A stretch of 32,665 nt of DNA, from contig JAFOSK010000096.1 of assembly GCA_017392945.1 (NCBI GenBank), positions 1-32,665 on the forward strand. Reading direction: 5' to 3'. Below, one piece after another: positions 15,028 to 22,797 of the stretch. A program made the translations under genes and the position numbers. This DNA comes from Treponema sp. (GTDB lineage: Bacteria; Spirochaetota; Spirochaetia; Treponematales; Treponemataceae). Within the stretch, counting starts at the first letter, position 1. Each line of letters opens with the position of its first letter. The notes beneath the pieces are model-generated. The model saw nothing but the letters and a program-made list of their open reading frames with translations, was not told the origin of the DNA and searched no databases.

Positions 15028-16317
15028 TCAGATTGCGGCAAACCCGCGTTCAAGATCGGCAATTATATCGTCAGCATGTTCTGTTCCGATCGAAAGCCGG
15101 ATTGTACTTTGACTAATGCCCTGATCAGCGAGTTCAGCATCTGTAAGCTGACTATGAGTTGTTGTTGCCGGATGAATTACGAGAGACTTTACATCGGCAA
15201 CGTTTGCAAGAAGGCTGAAAATCTGAAGGTTATCAATAAATTTCCATGCAGCTTCTTTTCCTCCTTTGATCTCAAAAGTAAAGATCGAAGCTCCGCCGTT
15301 CGGAAAATATTTCGTATAAAGTTCATGATCAGGATGATCTACAAGAGAAGGATGATTGACTTTTGCTACTTTAGGATGGTTCTTAAGGAATTCAACCACC
15401 TTCTTTGTATTTTCCACATGGCGTTCAAGGCGCAGACTCAATGTCTCTACGCCCTGCAGAAGCAGGAATGCATTGAACGGACTGATTGCAGCCCCCTGAT
15501 CACGCAAAAGAATTGCGCGGATATATGTTACAAAAGCAGCAGGACCTACTGCATCGGCAAAACTGATCCCATGATAGCTTGGATTCGGCTCCGCAATAGG
15601 CTTATATTTTCCGCTTTTTTTCCAGTCAAATTTTCCGCCGTCAACGATAATACCTCCGAGAGAAGTTCCATGACCTCCGATGAATTTTGTCGCAGAATGA
15701 ACGACAATATCCGCACCGTGTTCAAGCGGTCTGATAAGGAACGGAGTTCCGAAAGTATTATCAATTACAAGCGGAAGACCATGACGATGGGCAATTTCTG
15801 CAATCTTATCAATATCTGGAATATCGCTGTTAGGATTTCCGAGAGTTTCAAGATAGACAGCCTTTGTTTCAGGACGAATTGCGTCTTCAACTTCTTTAAG
15901 ATTATGCGCATCAACGAAAGTCGTTTTTACACCGAACTGAGGCAGTGTATGAGCAAGAAGATTATACGAACCGCCATAAATCGTTTTCTGTGCTACGATG
16001 TGGTCACCAGCCTGCGCAAGAGCCTGAATTGTATATGTAATTGCAGCTGCTCCGGAAGCAACAGCAAGGGCTGCGACACCGCCTTCCAATGCCGCAATGC
16101 GTTTTTCAAGCACATCCTGAGTTGAATTCGTAAGACGGCCATAGATATTTCCGGCATCAGCAAGACCAAAACGATCTGCAGCATGTTTTGAATTATGAAA
16201 AACATAACTTGTTGTCTGATAAATAGGAACCGCGCGGCTGTCAGTAGTCGGATCAGCCTGTTCCTGTCCTACATGAAGCTGCAATGTCTCAAAATGTAAT
16301 TTTTTTGTATCTGCCAT
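15028..16317 (-). CDS. metY: O-acetylhomoserine sulfhydrylase (homocysteine synthase)
   Basis: This PLP enzyme makes homocysteine from O-acetylhomoserine and sulfide, direct sulfhydrylation toward methionine. The 429-residue protein has the family start LHFETLQLHVGQEQADPTT. The PLP phosphate/ring contacts are in YGRLTNSTQDVLEKR and SGAAAI. The PLP aspartate is in VIDNTFGTPF, and the Schiff-base lysine in HSATKFIGGHG (about 206-216). The ATG at 16317 has AGGAG six bases upstream; the frame extends to a GTG at 16356 inside the leader terminator, so that start is rejected. Controlled by leader copy 3 and a promoter with palindromic operators. Confidence 0.95.
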   Translation of the reverse strand: MADTKKLHFETLQLHVGQEQADPTTDSRAVPIYQTTSYVFHNSKHAADRFGLADAGNIYGRLTNSTQDVLEKRIAALEGGVAALAVASGAAAITYTIQALAQAGDHIVAQKTIYGGSYNLLAHTLPQFGVKTTFVDAHNLKEVEDAIRPETKAVYLETLGNPNSDIPDIDKIAEIAHRHGLPLVIDNTFGTPFLIRPLEHGADIVVHSATKFIGGHGTSLGGIIVDGGKFDWKKSGKYKPIAEPNPSYHGISFADAVGPAAFVTYIRAILLRDQGAAISPFNAFLLLQGVETLSLRLERHVENTKKVVEFLKNHPKVAKVNHPSLVDHPDHELYTKYFPNGGASIFTFEIKGGKEAAWKFIDNLQIFSLLANVADVKSLVIHPATTTHSQLTDAELADQGISQSTIRLSIGTEHADDIIADLERGFAAI

Positions 16318-16328
16318 ATTGGTCTCCT

Positions 16329-16448
16329 GTAAAAAGCAGAAAGAATGCCCCTGCACTCAACCGGCTTTTTGTACTGTTCATCAAAGAAATGAAGAACAGC
16401 GGTTAGTATTAAAGTCTGCAACGCAAACCTGCATAGCTAAACACCGAC
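16329..16448 (-). promoter_or_regulatory. Conserved leader element, copy 3 (before metY)
   Basis: On the - strand, in order: GTCGGTGTTT (16448 down), the hairpin GTTTGC-GTT-GCAGAC (16428-16414), AACCG (paired later with CGGTT), a hairpin CTGTTC/GAACAG (16398-16375), GTACAAAAA, then the terminator hairpin. The first hairpin keeps its pairing against copy 1 while bases change (GCAAAU versus GCAGAC), which suggests covariation. Confidence 0.6.
16331..16370 (-). terminator. Regulatory terminator hairpin ahead of the metY RBS
   Basis: On the - strand GAGTGC-AGGG-GCATTC forms the upper stem, with partial AGC/GCT pairing below, and a T5 run at 16335-16331. AGGAG follows three bases later. The layout equals that before the binding lipoprotein. 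Confidence 0.6.
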
Positions 16449-16489
16449 AACACTACGTCAAGTACCAGCCTGCATTTTTTTTCCTACTT

Positions 16490-16529
16490 ACCTAGTAGGT
16501 TTATAAGATATATATACAGGTAATTACCT
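16490..16529. promoter_or_regulatory. Palindromic operator pair at the metY promoter
   Basis: AGGTAATTACCT is a perfect palindrome at 16518-16529, inside the -35/-10 spacer. ACCTAGTAGGT (16490-16500) is a second palindrome downstream of the -10. On the - strand both contain TAGGTAA. A dimeric repressor is likely; its identity is unknown. Confidence 0.55.
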
Positions 16530-16539
16530 ACTATGTCAA
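16511..16539 (-). promoter_or_regulatory. Promoter of metY
   Basis: On the - strand TTGACA (16539-16534), a 17-bp spacer and TATATA (16516-16511): a near-consensus promoter. Transcription would begin near 16504 and cover the conserved leader. Confidence 0.8.
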
Positions 16540-16567
16540 TAGGTTAACAAAGAAATTTTACTTTTCC

Positions 16568-16619
16568 TAAAAAAAAGCCCATGCATCCAAGAAGAAAATC
16601 CTTCACTAAATGCACGGGC
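16568..16619 (-). terminator. Terminator of the second sulfhydrylase-family gene
   Basis: On the - strand GCCCGTGCAT (16619-16610) pairs over 10 bp with ATGCATGGGC (16586-16577), then eight T. It separates this gene from the metY promoter. Confidence 0.85.
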
Positions 16620-16682
16620 GATTATACTAACCGGTAGATGCCGGAACATATTCAATACGGTATTGTCTGTAGAACTCTTTCA

Positions 16683-17963
16683 TCAGATTGAATCAAGAGC
16701 CTGCTTGATATCATTTACAAGGTCATTCTTATCTTCAAGACCGCAACTTAGACGAACAAGTCCTGCAGGAATTCCGGCAGCCTTAAGCTGTTCTTCTGTA
16801 AGCTGTCGGTGTGTTGAAGTGGCCGGATTCAGACAGCATGAACGGGCATCTGCAACATGAGTTTCGATTGCAAAAACCTTAAGAGCCTTCATGAACTTTT
16901 CAGCCTCTTTACGTCCGCCCTTGATTTCAAAACTAACTACACCGCATCCGCCGTTAGGGAGATACTTCTGAGCAAGTTTATAGTATTTATTTGAAGGAAG
17001 TCCTGAATAATTTACTTTTGCCACCTTAGGATGATTTTCAAGAGATTCTGCAACTGCCTGTCCGTTTTCTACATGACGAGGCATACGTACATGAAGACTT
17101 TCAAGCCCCAGATTGAGTATAAATGCATGCTGAGGAGACTGGATACAGCCGAAATCGCGCATAAGCTGTGCAGTTGCCTTTGTAATGAATGCACCTTCTT
17201 TTCCAAAGCGTTCTGCATAAGTAATTCCGTGATAACTGTCATCCGGAGTTGTAAGTCCAGGGAACATATCTTTATGAGCCATCCAATCAAACTTTCCGCT
17301 GTCTACTATACAGCCGCCTACGCATGCTCCGTGCCCATCCATATATTTTGTTGTTGCATGAGTCACAATGTCTGCACCCCACTCAATCGGACGGCAATTA
17401 ATAGGAGTCGGGAATGTATTGTCAATGACAAGAGGAACATTGTGCTTGTGCGCAACGCGTGCGAATTTTTCGATATCCAGAACCGTGAGAGCAGGATTCG
17501 CAATAGTTTCACCGAACATTGCACGTGTATTGCGCTGGAAAGCCTTGTCCAATTCTTCTTCGCTTGCATCAGGATCAACGAATGTTACATCAATTCCCAT
17601 TTTCTTCATTGTTACAGAAATCAGATTGAACGTTCCACCATAAATCGAAGATGATGCAACGATATGACTGCCGGCTTCGCAAATATTAAAGAGCGCAAAA
17701 AAATTAGCTGCCTGACCGCTGGAAGTAAGCATTGCGGCTGTTCCGCCTTCAAGTTCTGCTATTTTTGCGGCGACATAATCATTTGTAGGATTCTGAAGAC
17801 GAGTGTAAAAATATCCGCTTGCCTCAAGATCGAAGAGCTTTCCCATATCTTCACTTGTGTCATATTTAAAAGTCGTAGACTGTACGATAGGAATCTGACG
17901 AGGCTCTCCGTTTTTAGGCGTATATCCGCCCTGTACACATGTTGTATTAATTGATTTCTCCAT
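16683..17963 (-). CDS. O-acetylhomoserine/O-acetylserine sulfhydrylase-family PLP enzyme
   Basis: This is a second member of the Cys/Met-metabolism PLP family, 426 residues and clearly diverged from its neighbour. It has the start TTCVQGGYTPKNGEPRQIP, YTRLQNPTNDYVAAKIAELEGG-type text, the PLP aspartate in VIDNTFPTPI, and the Schiff-base lysine in THATTKYMDGHGACVGG. It may use O-acetylhomoserine with sulfide, or act as a gamma-synthase or gamma-lyase; sequence alone cannot decide. The ATG at 17963 has GGAG six bases upstream, while the frame extends to a TTG at 17975. Its leader shows direct GTTCTAT repeats but not the conserved leader blocks. It has its own terminator. Confidence 0.9.
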   Translation of the reverse strand: MEKSINTTCVQGGYTPKNGEPRQIPIVQSTTFKYDTSEDMGKLFDLEASGYFYTRLQNPTNDYVAAKIAELEGGTAAMLTSSGQAANFFALFNICEAGSHIVASSSIYGGTFNLISVTMKKMGIDVTFVDPDASEEELDKAFQRNTRAMFGETIANPALTVLDIEKFARVAHKHNVPLVIDNTFPTPINCRPIEWGADIVTHATTKYMDGHGACVGGCIVDSGKFDWMAHKDMFPGLTTPDDSYHGITYAERFGKEGAFITKATAQLMRDFGCIQSPQHAFILNLGLESLHVRMPRHVENGQAVAESLENHPKVAKVNYSGLPSNKYYKLAQKYLPNGGCGVVSFEIKGGRKEAEKFMKALKVFAIETHVADARSCCLNPATSTHRQLTEEQLKAAGIPAGLVRLSCGLEDKNDLVNDIKQALDSI

Positions 17964-18073
17964 AAAAAACTCCAAAGAACGAACCTTAATGCAAACTCAA
18001 AAGGAAACATTCTGTTCGCTGTTGTATTATGCTGAAAGTATAGAACATTGCAGGTTCTTAGAAAATAGAACTT

Positions 18074-18649
18074 TCACAAAAAAATTTTGACAAGATTAAG
18101 AATTCCCATAGAGACAAGTATTATCCCGCCAAGAATTTCTGCCCTGAAAGAAAGCAGAGAGAGCGATTTCTTCACAAGGAAAATTCCACCCAAACAGATC
18201 AAGAAAGTTACAACGGAAATTATAAGCGAAGCGCTCAGTGCCATAAGAAAATTGTAATCAGCAATCGTAAAACCTACCGACAGAGCATCTATAGAAGTTG
18301 CAATTCCCTGAATCAAAAGGATGAGAATTCCTTCTCCAAATAGAGTTCCTTCCGTTCCAATTTCAGAGAATGAATCAATTATCATTTTGGCACCAATGAA
18401 TATAAGAGCAAAACCTGCAATCCATGGAACAAAGGAGTGAACAGCAGCAAAATAATCCACTACAATGCGGACACATGTCCAGCCGGTCATAGGCATAAAG
18501 AACTGAAAGAAGCCGAAACAGACTGCAATAGCAAGTGCCCTTGGAGCCTTCATCTTAGGATTGAACATAGCATTCGCAACTGATACTCCGAATGCATCCA
18601 TAGCAAGGCCTATGCCAAGCAAAACATTACAAATAATAAAATTAATCAT
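18074..18649 (-). CDS. mntP: Manganese efflux pump MntP
   Basis: The 191-residue membrane protein has six hydrophobic segments and the two repeated acidic motifs of the family: AMDAFGVSVANA (about 16-27) and ATSIDALSVGF (about 117-127). MntP exports Mn(II) and protects against manganese excess. It lies 3 bp after queD and shares its transcript. No yybP-ykoY riboswitch is visible before the pair. A DtxR-like regulator gene lies 6 kb away on the same strand; a regulatory link is possible but not shown. Confidence 0.95.
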   Translation of the reverse strand: MINFIICNVLLGIGLAMDAFGVSVANAMFNPKMKAPRALAIAVCFGFFQFFMPMTGWTCVRIVVDYFAAVHSFVPWIAGFALIFIGAKMIIDSFSEIGTEGTLFGEGILILLIQGIATSIDALSVGFTIADYNFLMALSASLIISVVTFLICLGGIFLVKKSLSLLSFRAEILGGIILVSMGILNLVKIFL

Positions 18650-18652
18650 AGC

Positions 18653-19057
18653 TTACGGATGGGGCATATACCTTGCACGGCTTGTATCGGTTTCAAAAAC
18701 GTCAACAGCATAAAGCCATGCAGACCCACGGCCTCCTTTCCAAGACAAGTCCTCGCCTTCCTTTTTTAAAAGATTCAGAATATTTTCATATATATATACA
18801 GCAATCCGTTCTGCACTCGGATTCTGGTCAAAATACTCAATGTCATTAAGATTAGTATGATCAAGCTTTCCGATAACCGTACGAAGCACAGACTTGAGCT
18901 TTGTAAAATCAAGCAGCATTCCGCCTTCATTCAATGTTTCACCACGCACATGAGCATAAACCTTGTAATTGTGTCCGTGCAAATTCTCGCACTTACCGTT
19001 ATAATCACGCAAAAAATGAGCCGCTGCAAAATCGGCCGTTACCCTTACTTCAAACAT
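18653..19057 (-). CDS. queD: 6-carboxytetrahydropterin synthase (QueD/PTPS family)
   Basis: QueD converts dihydroneopterin triphosphate to 6-carboxytetrahydropterin in queuosine/7-deazaguanine synthesis. The 134-residue protein keeps the catalytic Cys and zinc histidines: a first His in AAAHFL, then CENLHGHNY (about 23-31) with the HxH pair. It also has LDHTNLND with the catalytic Asp-His, and the substrate glutamate in VFETDT. No queC, queE or queF is in the window. The promoter -10 lies eight bases before the ATG, so the mRNA is probably leaderless. Confidence 0.93.
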   Translation of the reverse strand: MFEVRVTADFAAAHFLRDYNGKCENLHGHNYKVYAHVRGETLNEGGMLLDFTKLKSVLRTVIGKLDHTNLNDIEYFDQNPSAERIAVYIYENILNLLKKEGEDLSWKGGRGSAWLYAVDVFETDTSRARYMPHP

Positions 19058-19065
19058 AATTTCTC

Positions 19066-19094
19066 ATTATAAAAAAGATACAACCCTTTGTCAC
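19066..19094 (-). promoter_or_regulatory. Promoter of queD-mntP, predicted leaderless
   Basis: On the - strand GTGACA (19094-19089), a 17-bp spacer and TATAAT (19071-19066); the start near 19059 is 2-3 bases before the ATG. Its -35 overlaps the -35 of the divergent transporter gene. Confidence 0.7.
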
Positions 19095-19116
19095 ATCCTT
19101 TATTTAATGATACAAT
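19088..19116 (+). promoter_or_regulatory. Promoter of the formate/nitrite-type transporter, predicted leaderless
   Basis: TTGTCA (19088-19093), a 17-bp spacer and TACAAT (19111-19116). The start near 19123 is 1-3 bases from the ATG at 19125. The two back-to-back promoters share TTGTCAC. Confidence 0.7.
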
Positions 19117-19124
19117 TATATATC

Positions 19125-19748
19125 ATGCTTAACAATATAAAACTGTCAATTTTATCTGGACTTATGATCTGCGTAGGCGGAACAATTTATCTTTCATGCG
19201 TTGCAAAAGGCTGGGCTCCGCTGGGTGCTGTTTTATTTGCAGCCGGACTTTATACAATATGTGTATATGGATTTAATCTGTATACTGGAAAAGTAGGTTA
19301 CATTGCATATCACTTCAAAGACGCAGAATATATAAAGCTTGTAATTCTAATTCTCATCTTTAACCTTCTTACAACCTACCTTCTTGGAATACTTGCTTCT
19401 TATGCATTTCCGTGTATAGTCGAACCGGCAAAAAAAATATATGACGCAAAACTTTGCTCCCCTCTTCCTCGACTTCTTATAACAGGCATCTTCTGCGGCC
19501 TTCTTATGTTTCTTGCAGTTGATACATGGAAAAAAGGCTCGCCTTTTGGATGTTTCATATACATACCGGTATTTATTCTCAGCGGATTTGACCACTCGAT
19601 TGCAAACTCTTTCTATAACGGGGTTGCTAACGGATTTCAGAATGCTTTTACAACAGAAAATGCAGCTGTAGTTCTTACAGTTATAGCCGGGAATGCAATA
19701 GGCGGAATGCTGGTTCCTATGCTTACAAGAAGCTGGAAAAAAGTTTAA
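19125..19748 (+). CDS. Formate/nitrite transporter (FNT) family protein
   Basis: The 207-residue membrane protein has about six hydrophobic segments. Family features are GLMICVGGTIYLS near the start, VLFAAGLYTICVYGFNLYTGKV (FNT: 'G..l..ltGaeLftGn') in the first half, and FILSGFDHSIANSFY (about 151-165; FNT: 'FV..GFEHSxANM') with the central pore histidine. GNAIGG follows near the end. It probably moves formate, nitrite or another small monovalent anion. At 207 residues it is shorter than usual (250-280). An ATG at 19107 lies between the -35 and -10 boxes, so the ATG at 19125 is preferred. Confidence 0.8.
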   Translation: MLNNIKLSILSGLMICVGGTIYLSCVAKGWAPLGAVLFAAGLYTICVYGFNLYTGKVGYIAYHFKDAEYIKLVILILIFNLLTTYLLGILASYAFPCIVEPAKKIYDAKLCSPLPRLLITGIFCGLLMFLAVDTWKKGSPFGCFIYIPVFILSGFDHSIANSFYNGVANGFQNAFTTENAAVVLTVIAGNAIGGMLVPMLTRSWKKV

Positions 19749-19777
19749 TTGCAAACTGACTTTAAAAACGATACACT
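19749..19777 (+). promoter_or_regulatory. Promoter of the murE-ddl-murD block
   Basis: TTGCAA (19749-19754), a 17-bp spacer and TACACT (19772-19777). The leader of about 45 nt can form GTCTGC-GGCTG-GCGGAC. The -35 overlaps the stop of the transporter gene. Confidence 0.6.
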
Positions 19778-19828
19778 AAAACAAGGTCTGCGGCTGGCGG
19801 ACACAATCCTTTAATTCCGGGTTTATAT

Positions 19829-21613
19829 ATGCAGAAGTTATTATCACAGTTACTGCCATCATTTAGTCATCAGGCAGTTGCAGCAGACGGAGTTACCGCC
19901 GTTCAGGAATCTGATATAGGTCACATTTCAATAAAGAATCTTGTATTCGACTCAAGGGAAGTTTCTGAAGGTTCCCTTTACTTTGCGTTGCCGGGCACAC
20001 ATACGGACGGAAAAGAATTTATCCCGCAGGCAATTGAAAGGGGAGCCTCTGTGATTGTATTTGAAGGCGAAATCCCTTCTGCAGTACAAAAAAAAGCGGC
20101 TCAAATAATCGCAAAAAAATATATAGATAGCTTTACAGGCGAAACAGCCGACGGAAAGCCAGTTGACAATGCATTTTCGAAGGGCGTGAATCCTGCGTTC
20201 ATAAAAGTTAACAGCGCGCGATACGCAATGTCTCCAGTTTCCGACGCATTCTATGACTATCCTTCAAAAAAACTTATAGTAATCGGTGTTACAGGGACAG
20301 AAGGAAAATCCTCTACGGTTTCTTTCATCTGGCAGCTTCTGCGCCAATGCGGACAAAAAGCAGGATTTATTTCAACTGTAGAATATTCTTTTGGAGCAGA
20401 AGCTCTTCCAAACCCTCAGCACCAGACAACGCCAGAAGCACCGATTATTCATCATCATCTTAACAAAATGCTTGAAAACGGATGTAAATACGCAGTAGTA
20501 GAATCTTCAAGCCATGGTCTTTCTCTAAAAACAAATAGGCTTGGCAATGTTCTTTTTGACTGCGGTGTTTTTATGAACGTGACTCTGGAACACCTTGAAT
20601 TCCACAAAAATTTTGAAACCTACAGAAATGACAAGGCAAATCTTTTCAGGGCATTAGACAAACACAACCATATTAAGACTATTGCAGGAGAAGATACAAA
20701 AGTTCCTTCCATAGGAATAGTAAATCTTGAAGATCCAAGCGCAGAATATTTTATAGGCTCGACAAAAAAACATGTATACGGTTTTACAACTTTAGGAAAA
20801 GCTGGAAAAGCTGCTGCAGAATCCGGGGAAGAAGCAGAAGCGTTGCCAAAAATACCGGAAAATCTGCGCTACATGAAGGCCCTTAATATTGCCGCCGCAA
20901 GATTCGGGCTTGACTTTACCATTGAAGCAGACGGCAAAGATGCTTCATACCCCGTAAATTTTGATCCTGTGATTCCAAGGGAAATCAGGCGCATTCCTGT
21001 CAGAGCTAATCTGCCAGGAGCCTTCAACGCTTATAATATAATGGCAGCCATAACAGCCGTTTCTTCCGTAACAGGACTGGCTTTTGAAGAAATTGCAGAA
21101 AAAGTTCCTTCTCTTACACCTGTAAAAGGAAGAATGACCGTTATCGACAAAGGCCAGCCATTCGAGCTTATCATTGACTATGCGCATACACCGAGTTCAT
21201 TCGAAACTATCTTCCCTCCGATACGAAAACGCTGTACCGGACATATTTTTGCTGTATTTGGAAGCGGAGGAGAACGAGATCTTACAAAACGCCCTTTACA
21301 AGGACAGATAGCAGCAAAATTCTGCGACACAGTCATTCTTGCCGATGAAGATCCTAGAGGAGAAGATCCTGTAGAACTTCTTAAAATGATTGCTGAAGGC
21401 GCAGAAAAAGAAGGAATGAAAATGAACGAAGACCTTTTCATTATTCATGACCGGAAGCAGGCAATAAGGGAAGCGTTTAAAATGGCAAGAAAAGGCGACA
21501 TTGTCCTGCTTTTGGGGAAAAGCCATGAAAATTCAATCATTTATAAGGACCATGTAATGCCTTATGATGAAATCGCAGAAGCAGAAACCGCATTAAAAGA
21601 AGCGGGATTCTAA
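19829..21613 (+). CDS. murE: UDP-N-acetylmuramoyl-tripeptide synthetase (MurE)
   Basis: MurE adds the third amino acid to UDP-MurNAc-L-Ala-D-Glu. The 594-residue protein is about 100 longer than average and holds an insertion near 91-125 (IDSFTGETADGKPVDNAF). Visible features are FDSREVSEGSLYFALPG (about 46-62), the ATP loop VTGTEGKSS (about 152-161), HxxLEFHKNFETY, and the C-terminal substrate region. Where DAP-type MurE has DNPR and Lys-type has DDPN, this protein reads DEDPRGEDP (about 505-513). Treponemes are reported to use L-ornithine, which would fit, but specificity is inferred. First gene of a peptidoglycan cluster. Confidence 0.95.
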   Translation: MQKLLSQLLPSFSHQAVAADGVTAVQESDIGHISIKNLVFDSREVSEGSLYFALPGTHTDGKEFIPQAIERGASVIVFEGEIPSAVQKKAAQIIAKKYIDSFTGETADGKPVDNAFSKGVNPAFIKVNSARYAMSPVSDAFYDYPSKKLIVIGVTGTEGKSSTVSFIWQLLRQCGQKAGFISTVEYSFGAEALPNPQHQTTPEAPIIHHHLNKMLENGCKYAVVESSSHGLSLKTNRLGNVLFDCGVFMNVTLEHLEFHKNFETYRNDKANLFRALDKHNHIKTIAGEDTKVPSIGIVNLEDPSAEYFIGSTKKHVYGFTTLGKAGKAAAESGEEAEALPKIPENLRYMKALNIAAARFGLDFTIEADGKDASYPVNFDPVIPREIRRIPVRANLPGAFNAYNIMAAITAVSSVTGLAFEEIAEKVPSLTPVKGRMTVIDKGQPFELIIDYAHTPSSFETIFPPIRKRCTGHIFAVFGSGGERDLTKRPLQGQIAAKFCDTVILADEDPRGEDPVELLKMIAEGAEKEGMKMNEDLFIIHDRKQAIREAFKMARKGDIVLLLGKSHENSIIYKDHVMPYDEIAEAETALKEAGF

Positions 21614-21646
21614 AAATAAAACATATATCACAAGGTGGGAAAATAT

Positions 21647-22774
21647 ATGAATATTGCACTAATCTACGGCGGACGAAGCGGAGAACACGAAATCTCCCTT
21701 ATTTCAGCAGCATCCGTTGCAAGAGGAATAAAAAAACAGCATTCCGTAATATTGATTGGAATTACAAAAGACGGAAAATGGTATCTTCAGGACAATGCAG
21801 AATATGAACGCATTTTAAATGACAAGTCTGCTGCTCTTACAATAAGCGAAGCTCCAGAAAAATCAGTTTCTATTATTCCGGGGAGCGGAAAAAATGCGTT
21901 CTCTGTAAACGGAAAAGCTCTTTCTGTTGATGTAGTATTTCCTATCCTTCACGGAACATACGGCGAAGACGGAACCATTCAAGGACTCCTGGAAATGACC
22001 GGAATTCCTTTTGTTGGCTGCGAAACAATGGCCTCATCACTTACAATGGACAAAGAAAAGACAAAACAGGTTCTTCAGGCCTCTGGCATTCCCGTTGTTC
22101 CATACATCTGCATAAAAAGATCAGATCTAAACGATTCACAACGCTATGATGAAATTTTCCAGAGATGTATAAATGAACTGAGCTTCCCTCTGTTCGTAAA
22201 ACCATGTTGCGCAGGTTCATCAAATGGAGCAAATAAAGCCTCTACTCCCAAAGAATTTTCATACGCGCTTATGGAAGCATTCTCATGGGACAACAAGGTT
22301 CTTGTCGAAAAAGCAATAAATGCACGCGAAATAGAATGCAGTGTTACAGGAAACTCAACGACAGCCTCTCCTGACAACGAGAGCGAAGCTGTAAAGGCTT
22401 ATATTCCAGGAGAAATTCTTCCTACCCACACATTCTATGATTTTGATGCAAAATATAATGACCCTAACGGAGCTGCACTCCGCATTCCTGCAGAGCTTTC
22501 TCCCGATCTTATTGAAACTGTACGCTCAACTGCTGTAAAAGCATACAAAGCTCTGGATGCATCAGGATTCAGCCGAGTAGATTTCTTCATTGACAAAGAT
22601 ACTAACGACCTTTACTTCAATGAAATAAACACAATCCCTGGATTCACGTCAATCAGTATGTTCCCTAAAATGTGTGAAGCCGCCGGCCTTGAATTTTCCG
22701 ATCTTACAGAACTTCTTATCAATGAAGCCGTATTAAGATTCAATGCAAAGGCATCGCTTACAACTTCAAGATAA
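21647..22774 (+). CDS. ddl: D-alanine--D-alanine ligase
   Basis: Ddl makes the D-Ala-D-Ala dipeptide of the peptidoglycan stem. The 375-residue ATP-grasp protein has YGGRSGEHEISLISA (about 6-20), HGTYGEDGTIQGLLEM (about 105-120), KPCCAGSSNGANKA, and the Mg/ATP motif FNEINTIPGFTSISMFP (about 324-340). An insertion near 243-250 (TTASPDNESEA) is typical of spirochaete forms. The ATG at 21647 has AAGGTGG upstream; the frame opens four codons earlier at a GTG. It is 33 bp from murE and co-directional with murD. Confidence 0.96.
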   Translation: MNIALIYGGRSGEHEISLISAASVARGIKKQHSVILIGITKDGKWYLQDNAEYERILNDKSAALTISEAPEKSVSIIPGSGKNAFSVNGKALSVDVVFPILHGTYGEDGTIQGLLEMTGIPFVGCETMASSLTMDKEKTKQVLQASGIPVVPYICIKRSDLNDSQRYDEIFQRCINELSFPLFVKPCCAGSSNGANKASTPKEFSYALMEAFSWDNKVLVEKAINAREIECSVTGNSTTASPDNESEAVKAYIPGEILPTHTFYDFDAKYNDPNGAALRIPAELSPDLIETVRSTAVKAYKALDASGFSRVDFFIDKDTNDLYFNEINTIPGFTSISMFPKMCEAAGLEFSDLTELLINEAVLRFNAKASLTTSR

Positions 22775-22797
22775 AATCACTAATCAAGGAGATATAT

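Noticed and set aside
14887..16125. 412-codon open frame on the + strand opposite metY
   Set aside because: Its translation has no recognisable domain and mirrors the codon pattern of metY on the other strand; it starts in the G+C-rich tract with no ribosome binding site.
16318..16356. GTG start for metY at 16356
   Set aside because: It falls in the leader terminator hairpin; the ATG at 16317 has a well placed AGGAG.
9936..16448. Known SAM-I (S-box), cobalamin, TPP, lysine or T-box element for the conserved leaders
   Set aside because: The invariant core motifs of these classes are not present in any of the three copies.
17031..17654. 207-codon open frame on the + strand opposite the second sulfhydrylase-family gene
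   Set aside because: Cysteine-rich, low-complexity antisense translation without domain or promoter; the - strand gene is clear.
17964..18073. Fourth copy of the conserved leader before the second sulfhydrylase-family gene
   Set aside because: Only GAGTTTGCATT resembles one block; the CGGTGTTT block, spacing and terminator are missing.
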